Assembly: GCF_003646465.1 (NCBI RefSeq)
Contig: NZ_QZEX01000008.1
Location: 1 to 64,000, forward strand
Length of the DNA stretch: 64,000 bases
DNA from: Chachezhania antarctica
GTDB lineage: Bacteria > Pseudomonadota > Alphaproteobacteria > Rhodobacterales > Rhodobacteraceae
Reading direction: 5' to 3'
Shown one piece after another: positions 1-6,765 of the stretch. Each line of letters begins with the position of its first letter. Within the stretch, counting starts at the first letter, position 1. The notes beneath the pieces were generated by a model, which was given only the letters and a program-made list of their open reading frames with translations, was not told the DNA's origin and made no database searches. Made by a program: the position numbers and the translations under genes.

Positions 1-1
1 C

Positions 2-34
2 GCGCAGGTGTCCGGTATCTTCCTGAACGGCTGA
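2..34 (+). CDS. 3' end of an upstream phage-type gene (partial)
   Basis: The frame starting at base 2 reads AQVSGIFLNG and then stops. It is the only frame here that ends just before the next ribosome binding site. The rest of the gene lies outside the window, so no function can be given. It is listed because the following small genes appear to continue the same late-phage transcription unit. Confidence 0.35.
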   Translation, partial: AQVSGIFLNG

Positions 35-74
35 TAGCCGGCTTCACTCCTCAACCCTCAGAAAGGAATTTCCC

Positions 75-365
75 ATGGCAAGTCTTTCGCAGCTCTGCAC
101 CTTCGACATGAATGTGTGGATCAACCACATCCGGACGGACATGAATGTCGTCCTGGACGACCGGACACGGCTTTGCATGTTCTACTCGCAGGATCCGCGC
201 GAGATCGGTCTCTTCGTGGATGGTCACCGGGTGGCAACCTTTCGCGAAGAGGGCGCGCCGATCCGCCATGAGCCCAACATTGCCGCGGGCGTGCCCGAGT
301 ATCCCGATCATGCGGAGGTGTCCGAGGCCAGGATCGCCGAGGCCTCGGCCTGCTTCGCGACCTGA
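75..365 (+). CDS. Hypothetical phage-associated protein, 96 aa
   Basis: The ATG lies 8-10 bases after a clear GAAAGGA ribosome binding site. The protein is soluble and mixed alpha/beta by composition, with no signal peptide or membrane segment. I do not recognise a family. It sits at the head of a run of small plus-strand genes that ends in endolysin and spanins, so a structural or late-phage role is likely but inferred from context only. A longer minus-strand frame over the same bases lacks a ribosome binding site and opposes the cluster, so I regard it as a shadow. Confidence 0.55.
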   Translation: MASLSQLCTFDMNVWINHIRTDMNVVLDDRTRLCMFYSQDPREIGLFVDGHRVATFREEGAPIRHEPNIAAGVPEYPDHAEVSEARIAEASACFAT

Positions 366-381
366 GCCTGTCAAGGTCGAC

Positions 382-837
382 ATGTCCAAACGCATAGCTT
401 TCGCGATAATCGAGCACGGCCGCGCGACCGAGTGGCTGACCAGCTGCGTGTTGCTGGTCTTCGCGATCACCCTGATGGTGCCCGGCGACACGATGGGACG
501 GGCCGGGTTCGCGCCCTTCCGCAGCATGGGCTTCGACGAGGCCATGCTGTCGACGCCATTGGCGCTGATAGCCTCGGCTCGGCTTGCGGCGCTCTACATC
601 AACGGGCAGTGGCGTCGCTCGCCTGTCATGAGGGCCACGGGTGCTGTCGTGGGGGCCACGGTGTTCACGATGCTGGCGGTCACCTTCGGCTGGGCCTGGC
701 TAACGGCTGGCGCCGTCTTCCAGAACGCGGTGGCTTTGACCACGGGGTTCGGCACGTACCTGGTCCTGGCAGCCTTCGATGTACTTGCAGCATACAGGAG
801 CGGCGCTGATGTCCGAATTGCTCGGCCTCGGGCCTGA
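382..837 (+). CDS. Small integral membrane protein, phage context, 151 aa
   Basis: The chosen start, MSKRIAF, lies 17 bases after the preceding stop; the open frame extends further upstream but that part overlaps the previous gene. Three or four hydrophobic segments are visible: residues about 20-35 (LLVFAITLMV), 55-70, 85-110 (ATVFTMLAVTFGWAWL) and 118-135 (VALTTGFGTYLVLAAF). No enzyme motif is present. Its 3' end overlaps the next gene by 29 bases, which is typical of packed phage late genes. A holin-like or other lysis-associated role is possible but not shown. Confidence 0.55.
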   Translation: MSKRIAFAIIEHGRATEWLTSCVLLVFAITLMVPGDTMGRAGFAPFRSMGFDEAMLSTPLALIASARLAALYINGQWRRSPVMRATGAVVGATVFTMLAVTFGWAWLTAGAVFQNAVALTTGFGTYLVLAAFDVLAAYRSGADVRIARPRA

Positions 838-1087
838 AGAAGTTGCGATCGTCGGGGCAGGGCTGGGCGCCTTTATCGGAACGATCGTCGTCACGATCCG
901 TGGCGTCAAGAAAGGCAAACCGACCAGCGCCGCGGTGGCTGCCGCGGTCTCGGGGGCGTCCTGCCGGGCCGGCGACATCGCACCGGTCCTGGCTGTCATC
1001 CAGCGCGACCTGCAGGAAATGAGCGAAAAGCAAGACGAGCACGGCCGCGTCCTTGCGGTCCTCGAAGATCGCACCCGATCGCGTTGA
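809..1087 (+). CDS. Small membrane-anchored protein, holin-like candidate, 92 aa
   Basis: Starts at MSELLGLG with GGAG eight bases upstream, inside the end of the previous gene. It has one hydrophobic segment at about residues 12-32 (VAIVGAGLGAFIGTIVV), then a basic stretch and a charged helical tail (DLQEMSEKQDEHGRVLAVLEDR) likely to form a coiled coil. This one-helix plus coil layout is seen in several phage lysis or tail-chaperone proteins, but no family is recognisable. Position just before the endolysin favours a lysis role; this is inference. Confidence 0.5.
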   Translation: MSELLGLGPEEVAIVGAGLGAFIGTIVVTIRGVKKGKPTSAAVAAAVSGASCRAGDIAPVLAVIQRDLQEMSEKQDEHGRVLAVLEDRTRSR

Positions 1088-1289
1088 AAGCCGATCGGAT
1101 CAGAACAACAGGCGAGCGTACCACAGAGCCTTGTCCACGCTGATCGCCAATCCGATTGCGCAGGCCAGTATGTCGAAGGTCATCGAGCGGATGTTTGGTC
1201 TCATGGGCCACGTTTCGCATCGAGACCCTGAATAAGGGTTAAAAGACCAACCCGAGATCCGCTCGCTACCAGACAACCCGTACCAAATG

Positions 1290-1311
1290 CCCCGCATTTA
1301 CGCGGGGTTTT
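1290..1311 (+). terminator. Rho-independent terminator before the endolysin
   Basis: Stem CCCCGC / GCGGGG with loop ATTTAC, followed directly by TTTT. It lies in the 242-base gap between the small membrane gene and the endolysin. The endolysin ribosome binding site (GGAGA, 1319-1323) begins eight bases later, so partial read-through or a promoter inside the gap is needed for lysis gene expression. Apart from this hairpin the gap shows no convincing gene. Confidence 0.75.
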
Positions 1312-1329
1312 CTGCATTGGAGAACCATC

Positions 1330-2313
1330 ATGCCCATCTGGAAAGGAACCGCCGCGCCGATGTCGGCCGGTGCATTCGCTTCGGCCGCGATGCTGCTGAA
1401 CTGCGAGGAAGCCGCGATCCGCGCGCTTTGGGATGTCGAAAGCGCCGGGAGGGGCTTCCGCCCCGACGGCAGCCTGACGCGCCGGTTCGAGCCGCACCAC
1501 ATGCCACGCTCGCTCTGGCCCCATATCGGGTTCCGGCCCGGGGCGCTGGCGCCGTGGAAGGCTTCGTACCGGCTCAAGACCTCCGCACGTGAAGAGATGT
1601 TCTCCAAGGCTGAAGCGCTGGATGCCGAAGCCACGTACCGCGCCACCAGCTGGGGCGGGCCGCAGATCATGGGCTTCAACTGCGAGGCGGCCGGCTTCGA
1701 CACCGCGACCGCCATGGTCAAGGCCATGGCTGCATCCGAAGGCGATCACCTGTCCGCCTTTGTAACGCTGGTCACGTCCTGGGGGCTGGCATCGGCCATC
1801 CGGGCACACGACTGGCAGACGATCGAAACCCGCTACAACGGGGGCGGGCAGGGCGGCGCCTATGCCCGCAAGATGGAAGCGGCCTACCGACGCCACAGCG
1901 GCGGCGTGGCGTCGCCTGCCGTGCTTCGCCTCGGATCCTCGGGGCCTGGCGTTCGCCGGCTGCAGACCGCGCTGCAGATCGAGGCGGACGGCAGCTTCGG
2001 CCCTCAGACGGACACGGCTGTCCGCCGGTTCCAAAGCGGGGTCGGCCTGCAGGTCGACGGCGTTGTCGGTCAGGTGACCTGGGCGGCCCTGGAAGCGCGG
2101 ACATCGGCCGCGCCGGTCAAACAGGCCACGCCCGTCGACCGGGTGTCCGAACTGGTGGGCAAGGGCGCTGCGACGGTCGGGACGATCACCACGGCCGCGG
2201 CCGGGCTACAGGCTGTCGTGCCGGAGCATGCCTACGACCTGATGATCTACGGCGCCATCGGGCTGGCCGTGGTCGCCGGTGGGACCATCCTGTCACGCCG
2301 GGTGCTGACATGA
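1330..2313 (+). CDS. Phage endolysin: N-acetylmuramidase with peptidoglycan-binding domain and C-terminal membrane anchor, 327 aa
   Basis: Residues about 15-195 match the N-acetylmuramidase (DUF3380) family. The putative catalytic glutamate is E37 in ALWDVESAGRGF, and the later SWGGPQIMGFN and RYNGGGQGGAYA blocks are typical of the fold. Residues about 205-265 form a PG_binding_1 domain (VLRLGSSGPGVRRLQTAL and DGSFGPQTDTAVRRFQ). After a linker, residues about 300-322 form a hydrophobic helix (DLMIYGAIGLAVVAGGTIL) ending in SRR, which most soluble endolysins lack. The gene overlaps the following i-spanin by ATGA. It would cleave host peptidoglycan at lysis. Confidence 0.88.
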   Translation: MPIWKGTAAPMSAGAFASAAMLLNCEEAAIRALWDVESAGRGFRPDGSLTRRFEPHHMPRSLWPHIGFRPGALAPWKASYRLKTSAREEMFSKAEALDAEATYRATSWGGPQIMGFNCEAAGFDTATAMVKAMAASEGDHLSAFVTLVTSWGLASAIRAHDWQTIETRYNGGGQGGAYARKMEAAYRRHSGGVASPAVLRLGSSGPGVRRLQTALQIEADGSFGPQTDTAVRRFQSGVGLQVDGVVGQVTWAALEARTSAAPVKQATPVDRVSELVGKGAATVGTITTAAAGLQAVVPEHAYDLMIYGAIGLAVVAGGTILSRRVLT

Positions 2314-2501
2314 GGCTGGCGCTTGTCGGCATCGGGGCGGCGATCATCGTCGCCGCCTACACGGCCGGGGCTGTGTTCTGGGCCAGGGGTGACCGGGTCC
2401 AGGACCTGCAGAACCACATCGACACCAAAGAGAGGATAGACAATGCGCTGGATCGCCCTGTCGGCTGCGCTTGGTATGAGCGCCTGCACGACTCCTGTTG
2501 A
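2310..2501 (+). CDS. i-spanin (Rz-like) inner membrane lysis protein, 63 aa
   Basis: Begins in an ATGA overlap with the endolysin stop. It has an N-terminal membrane segment (residues about 3-24, LALVGIGAAIIVAAYTAGAVFWA) followed by a short charged helical region (RGDRVQDLQNHIDTKERIDNAL). The next gene starts inside it in another frame and encodes a small lipoprotein, which is the classical Rz/Rz1 architecture. At 63 residues it is short for an i-spanin, so the periplasmic coil is reduced. Assignment rests on topology and gene arrangement, not sequence family. Confidence 0.65.
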   Translation: MRLALVGIGAAIIVAAYTAGAVFWARGDRVQDLQNHIDTKERIDNALDRPVGCAWYERLHDSC

Positions 2502-2646
2502 GACATCGGGCCTGTGTGACGGCCTGCAGCGCCCTGTCGCCGCCCTGCGGGCCGCTCTGGCCCGCGAAGCATCCATCACGCCGCATTCGGTCGGGGAAGC
2601 CGGCACAGACGTTGTGCTGGCCTCGGAAGCCGGTTGCGCGTGGTGA
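2443..2646 (+). CDS. o-spanin (Rz1-like) lipoprotein, 67 aa
   Basis: A short signal peptide, MRWIALSAALGMSAC, ends in a lipobox with Cys15 as the lipidated residue. The mature part is small and helical (LQRPVAALRAALAREAS). It overlaps the i-spanin by 59 bases in a different frame, as Rz1 genes do. Together the pair would bridge and fuse the membranes after the endolysin acts. The first 30 coding bases are a 25/30 match to CRISPR spacer 15 of the array in this window, which shows that relatives of this gene occur in phages this lineage has met. Confidence 0.72.
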   Translation: MRWIALSAALGMSACTTPVETSGLCDGLQRPVAALRAALAREASITPHSVGEAGTDVVLASEAGCAW

Positions 2647-2856
2647 ACTGAGATCCGTTCGGGCGACGTTTGCACGCGGGGGCCGTCGCATCCGGTCCAA
2701 ACCGGACCTTGTCGATACCGTCAATCGCCACGCTGCAGCTTCATCAGACCGGACGTTCGCTGAGGCTGCGTAATCTTGGCGCCCCCGAACTCACAGCTTG
2801 CGGACCATCCGGGATGCCCAGTTGAGCTAATCGCCCGGCCGCTCTATCATCAAGAC
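2647..2856. other. Non-coding stretch with eroded sequence
   Basis: No gene with a plausible start is visible. Around 2695-2712 it has CGGTCCAAACCGGACCTT, loosely similar (14/18) to motifs at 3662-3679 and 6379-6396 in the two other gene-poor stretches of the island. This suggests remnants of one dispersed non-coding element. Confidence 0.4.
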
Positions 2857-3501
2857 ATGAAATTCCTCATCTTTTTGGGTTCAGCCCGTGACAGTACTCC
2901 GCCCCGACCGGCAAGGCTGGGCCAGCGCGTCAGTATGATGTGTCACCGTCTTATCGCCGACCGCGCCCATGGCGCGCAGATCATCGATCCGTTGGATTAC
3001 GACATGGGGGGCATCTTCAAGCCGCATTTCGCCTATGCCGAGGGACGCGCACCCCAGGCGCTGAGCGATCTGGCCGAGGCAATCTTGGCAGCAGACGGCT
3101 ATGTGATGGCCAGCCCGGAATACAACCATTCCATGTCCCCAGCGCTGGCACATCTTCTGAACCACTTTGGGGCATCGCGCTTTGCCTGGAAACCGAGCGC
3201 CATCGTCACATATTCGGCCGGTCAATGGGGCGGTGCGCGCGCGGCTATGGGTATGCGCGGGTTTCTCTCTGAGCTTGGGTGCCTACCGGTGTCGGCAATG
3301 TCCCACCTTCCCACGGCACAAGAAGTCCTCGACGACGAAGGGGCATGGACCTCGGACTCAGCGAAATGGGACAGCTATGTCGGGCGCACGCTCGGTCAGC
3401 TGGAATGGTGGGCAGAGGCCGCGCAGCGTCAGCGCCTGGAGGGTGATACCCGAGCGACCGGCGCATTCGACCGAGTCTCGTCACAACGTAACGCGCCATG
3501 A
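2857..3501 (+). CDS. NAD(P)H-dependent FMN reductase family protein, 214 aa
   Basis: The frame is open from 2776 but homology-like sequence begins at MKFLIFLGSARDST, chosen as start. The GSARDSTPPRPARLG loop near the N-terminus binds the FMN phosphate, and ASPEYNHSMSPALAHLLNHF is the signature of the flavodoxin-like NADPH-dependent FMN reductase family (PF03358: azoreductase, chromate/quinone reductase, ArsH relatives). GQWGGARAAMGMRGFLSELG is a second flavin-binding loop of the family. A cytoplasmic flavin or quinone reductase is expected; the physiological substrate cannot be told. It is a stand-alone gene between the lysis cassette and the defence genes. Confidence 0.8.
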   Translation: MKFLIFLGSARDSTPPRPARLGQRVSMMCHRLIADRAHGAQIIDPLDYDMGGIFKPHFAYAEGRAPQALSDLAEAILAADGYVMASPEYNHSMSPALAHLLNHFGASRFAWKPSAIVTYSAGQWGGARAAMGMRGFLSELGCLPVSAMSHLPTAQEVLDDEGAWTSDSAKWDSYVGRTLGQLEWWAEAAQRQRLEGDTRATGAFDRVSSQRNAP

Positions 3502-3957
3502 CAAGCCTGAAGGTATGGGCGCTTAGTGCCGGTGCGAGCAGCAAGACCATCCCGCGACTCCCATTGAAAATGGCGACTTGATCATGACTGAAGTCGAAGT
3601 AGCTGCGTCTATAGTCGACACCAGCGCACGCTTGGTCAATGGCCCGTTCGAGGCCAAATTCCGGCCCAAAGCCGACTTTCGTGCAAGACGCGACGGATGG
3701 CCGGTCCTGGCCATCTCCGGACATTCGCGCGAAGCGCATCGGATGACCGGCCCCAGCCGAACTGGTCCCTGCGCCAAGCGCAAAAGCAATCGGTCAGCTC
3801 ATACTAAGACAAGAGAGCTACAGGCGGTTTCATATCTGCCAGTTCAGACGTTCAACTCAGGCGCCGAGTGCGATGTTAGCTCGCCCGAAATGCAAAAGTA
3901 ATTTCCTGACAAACTCAAATCTGAAATGGAAACGCATTCTTGGCGTCGATAGAAAAT
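3502..3957. other. Gene-poor region between FMN reductase and the Septu operon
   Basis: Only low-quality frames occur here, without ribosome binding sites or recognisable domains. At 3659-3679 lies a motif (TTCCGGCCCAAAGCCGAC..) that agrees at 18 of 21 positions with 6376-6396. The stretch becomes clearly more A+T-rich towards 3900, where the low-GC defence genes begin. I see no promoter or RNA gene that can be supported. Confidence 0.45.
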
Positions 3958-4770
3958 TTAGTGCGGATCTAATGACCCCAGAACTACTTCTGCCTCTTTT
4001 CCAAGATAGGATCTGCAAGCGGTGAAGAACCGCAGATAACGTCCATTACTTTTAGTTAGCCGAGCCTTAGCAATGATTTGTCGAGCCTCCGCGGGAGACC
4101 GCCCCCTTCTTACCTGTTCAATCAGGGCGTTAGCAACATCGTTTAGGGTGTCGCGTCTCGCCTTTTTAAGCCTATCGGCGTTCAGGTTGAGTTGGCTAAT
4201 CGTGCATTGGGCAAGTTCAGCATCGATGCCTGCGATAGCGCAGGCTTCGGCGTTGACGCCTAGTTCGCCACTGGTTCTGCTCACCTTAAATAGTAATGGA
4301 GCGCCCGGCACATGTAGGGGATTCAGGATTGCTGAGTCCAGGATCGCATTTGCCTTTATCTTGTCGCAAGTAAGATCAGGCGCCCCATATCTTACGTCTG
4401 GATCGTGAACCGCACTATTCGATCCCCCAAGACATACCGCCAACAGGTTGCTCCATTTTGTGACCCAAGCGATATTATCTTTAAAGGAGCTCTTTGGATG
4501 GAAATGTTCAACTCCGATGTCCTGAATTCCGCCGACACCGTCGCGACGGTAGATATCAATCTCACAGTATGCGCATAGAAACCCCTGATCTTCCAAAAGA
4601 CGATCTACTACTTCGACTTGATAATCCGCTTCAAGCTTAAACTTATTCCAGTGCTCGTTGTGATTAACTCCATCATAGGCATTGTCCTCATTGAATGATT
4701 TGATGAAGTTTGGCTCATCCTGCTTGTCAACTCTCTTCAACTTTTGAATCCATTTCTTGAATGGCAACAT
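3958..4770 (-). CDS. ptuB: HNH endonuclease of a Septu-type defence pair (PtuB-like), 270 aa
   Basis: From the start MLPFKKW the protein shows CAYCE (Cys66, Cys69), then VEHFHPKS (His89, His91) and KWSNLLAVC (Asn108, Cys113). This is the Cys-rich HNH arrangement of the TIGR02646 / PtuB nuclease family. The longer frame to 4818 is possible, but this start overlaps the upstream ATPase gene by only 44 bases. Both genes are on the minus strand with the ATPase first, the usual ptuA-ptuB order. Expected role: DNA or RNA cleavage during phage defence, controlled by the ATPase partner. Both genes are visibly A+T-richer than their surroundings, a sign of transfer. Confidence 0.75.
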   Translation of the reverse strand: MLPFKKWIQKLKRVDKQDEPNFIKSFNEDNAYDGVNHNEHWNKFKLEADYQVEVVDRLLEDQGFLCAYCEIDIYRRDGVGGIQDIGVEHFHPKSSFKDNIAWVTKWSNLLAVCLGGSNSAVHDPDVRYGAPDLTCDKIKANAILDSAILNPLHVPGAPLLFKVSRTSGELGVNAEACAIAGIDAELAQCTISQLNLNADRLKKARRDTLNDVANALIEQVRRGRSPAEARQIIAKARLTKSNGRYLRFFTACRSYLGKEAEVVLGSLDPH

Positions 4771-6031
4771 CCATCTCGAGCCGATCAATCTCTGGGTCGT
4801 ACCCTTTACCCCATTCATCTAAATCTTTTTTTAAGCTGAGCGCCCGCTCGGTCTTCCATTTCCCAGCCTCAACTAGAGCTTGGTACTCATTCAGTTTCTC
4901 CACGATCTGAATTCCCTCAGGGCGGGAGCTTACACCAAGAATTCGTTCCACAATAAGTGCATTTTCGGCACCTTCAGAGAACTTCACCTCCACAAGTTCG
5001 GCCTCAGATCCATTCCACTCGATTACACGCAACTGCTCTGGACGCGCGGTTGCTATTACATGTGGGCTGTGGGTGGAAACAATAAATTGAACACCTGGAA
5101 ATACCCGTGTTAGATCTAACAGGATTTTCTGCTGCCATCCCGGATGCAGATGAAGCTCAACTTCATCAATCAAAACCACTCCAGGTACAGCAAGAGGGTT
5201 GCTGCCTTCAGGATTTGCCTCTGCCATTCTGGCTGCAATATCCATAACCATCACTAGTGCAATGCGATACCCGTCGCTCAGTTGCTCGACTCGAAGCGGG
5301 TAAACTCCATCGTCCCTTTCCCAATCGACCATTATTCCTGCAGGATACGACATTCGCGGATTGCTGAATTCAGGCATGAATGCCTCAACCGCCTGTCTGA
5401 TTGCGCGAAGTTCGGGACGCTGATAATCGAAAGACTTCAGTTCGCGTTGCTTGCCTGACTCGAAATTTTCAAGACTATAAAAGTATTCAATGAACTTCTT
5501 GAAATTCGCCTTGCTTTCCAAAGCCTCGTCGTAAGAGTCGTACCTGGTGAAACTCCCTTTAAACCCCCTTTTGCGTTTCGGCACCTCGAAAACACCGCGG
5601 CCGGTCCCGTAATAGGCAATAATTGGAAATTCCACCTCGATATTTTCATTGAATTTGTCAACGATGCTATCTACGTATTCATTCAGTTCTTTGAGGCCGT
5701 GCCCAGAGGGTACTTGCTTGGTGGTCTTGCGTGTCTTGTCACGTCGCTCTGTCCGGTCCCAGACAATGCCGTCAATTGTTTCGCATGTAACCCTGCTGTA
5801 TGGCGGCTTGGAACCATCAGTAAGTACCCTAAAATCGGTCTCTTTTTGCGAGATCCCTGACACGTTAGGAATGCGAGTAATGAAGGCGCCCAACGATATC
5901 GCCAATGCATCAAGTATTGAGCTCTTTCCCGCGCCATTTCTTGCGACAAGCACTGTGAGGTGCTCGTCGAAATCAACCGTAAAGTCTCTGAAACGACGAA
6001 AATTTTCGCAGCGGACCTTTTTGATCTTCAA
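4727..6031 (-). CDS. ptuA: AAA/ABC-type ATPase of a Septu-type defence pair (PtuA-like), 434 aa
   Basis: N-terminal KIKKVRCENFRRFRDF is typical of RecF/SMC-like and OLD-like ATPases. Walker A is ARNGAGKSS (residues 30-38). Near residue 260 QLSDGYR resembles an ABC signature, Walker B is VVLIDEVELHLHP, and STHSPHV is the switch/H-loop. This is the AAA_21/AAA_23 layout of PtuA. There is no TOPRIM domain and no reverse transcriptase nearby, which argues against OLD-family Gabija or a retron. It overlaps the HNH nuclease gene. In Septu systems this ATPase assembles with and restrains the nuclease until phage infection. Naming rests on domain order and pairing. Confidence 0.78.
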   Translation of the reverse strand: MKIKKVRCENFRRFRDFTVDFDEHLTVLVARNGAGKSSILDALAISLGAFITRIPNVSGISQKETDFRVLTDGSKPPYSRVTCETIDGIVWDRTERRDKTRKTTKQVPSGHGLKELNEYVDSIVDKFNENIEVEFPIIAYYGTGRGVFEVPKRKRGFKGSFTRYDSYDEALESKANFKKFIEYFYSLENFESGKQRELKSFDYQRPELRAIRQAVEAFMPEFSNPRMSYPAGIMVDWERDDGVYPLRVEQLSDGYRIALVMVMDIAARMAEANPEGSNPLAVPGVVLIDEVELHLHPGWQQKILLDLTRVFPGVQFIVSTHSPHVIATARPEQLRVIEWNGSEAELVEVKFSEGAENALIVERILGVSSRPEGIQIVEKLNEYQALVEAGKWKTERALSLKKDLDEWGKGYDPEIDRLEMDVAIQEMDSKVEES

Positions 6032-6591
6032 TTGGCTACCCTTTGCGATAAGTTGTCGCCGATAATCTAGCTACCTTAGCTGAGGCAGATAACAACCTTA
6101 CGGTTCCATCCTCCCCTCATACAAGTGCATCGATAAACGAGCAACCTATCGCCAACTTTTCGGCCAATGCGGCAAGTTGCGCCGAAGGCGGCTCCGTTGA
6201 GGCTGCGCCGCTGTGCTTGGCAAGTCGCAACCGGCAGCTCTGGGCAGTCACAGCCTAAGCAAGCACTCTTCTTCTAGACCCGGCAAAGTGCGTCTCCCGC
6301 GCGGAGCTGCCGTTCGTGACCGTCGCAGCGAAAGTCGGCTCCCCGCCCTGGGTGTTGCTCGTGGGTAACAGTCAGTTTCGGCCCGAAGCCGACATTTATT
6401 GTCTTCATCGGTGCCGCATCGCAGCTTCGCCAAAGCGGTCTTTCGATGCGAGAGCGAGAACTGCGCCCAGCCCGGGGTCCGCCGTACGGACTTTCCAACC
6501 TTACGCAATTTACGTGTTAGGGACGCTGAGCTCACAATGCGATGCATTAGGCATGGGCATCTAAGCCACCTACAGAGCGGGACAGAGCTAC
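6032..6591. other. Gene-poor region between Septu and the tracrRNA
   Basis: About 560 bases without a credible gene. It must hold the minus-strand promoter of the Septu operon just right of 6031, but no clear boxes stand out. From 6290 to 6480 the sequence looks like eroded coding or repeat DNA, including the motif TTTCGGCCCGAAGCCGACATT at 6376-6396, shared with 3659-3679. Confidence 0.4.
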
Positions 6592-6683
6592 AAAAGGAAA
6601 CGCGCCCCGTGGGACGCGCTTCGATGTGGTGCTACTTCGAGCTTGTTAACGGCTCGACCGCGAATTCTGAACGGCCTTCTTGT
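6592..6683 (-). ncRNA. tracrRNA of the type II-C CRISPR-Cas system
   Basis: On the minus strand, bases 6681 down to 6645 reproduce the CRISPR repeat almost completely: GCCGTTCAGAATTCG is identical to the array repeat, followed by small differences (GCGGTCGAGCCGTTAAC against GTGGTCCAGCCGCAAC) that would leave bulges, as anti-repeats do. After it comes a linker and a strong hairpin, CGCGTCCC / GGGGCGCG (plus-strand bases 6601-6618), followed by TTTCCTTTT, a rho-independent terminator. The gene is transcribed away from cas9 and lies 83 bases upstream of it. The 5' end is not certain and no convincing promoter boxes are visible. It would pair with crRNA and load into Cas9; cleavage of the duplex is normally by RNase III. 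Confidence 0.85.
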
Positions 6684-6765
6684 CCCACGGTTTCGCCGTA
6701 GTTTCAAGTTGCAAACTTGGGCCGCCCAATAGAACCTGTTCAGCATTTAAGATTGGAGGGACAGG

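Noticed and set aside
1100-1297. Minus-strand frame ending in a hydrophobic stretch (DILACAIGLAISVDKALWYARLLF)
   Set aside because: It could be a small membrane protein, but it opposes every neighbouring phage gene, lacks a ribosome binding site and reads across the terminator at 1290. Left out for lack of support.
2443-2472. True self-targeting by spacer 15
   Set aside because: Five mismatches, four of them clustered at the inferred PAM-proximal end, would be expected to prevent cleavage, so autoimmunity or a needed anti-CRISPR cannot be argued from this match.
3958-6683. A retron containing the PtuAB-like effectors
   Set aside because: Some retrons use a Septu-like ATPase/HNH pair, but no reverse transcriptase or msr-msd fold is found on either side. 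The structured RNA at 6592-6683 is the tracrRNA.
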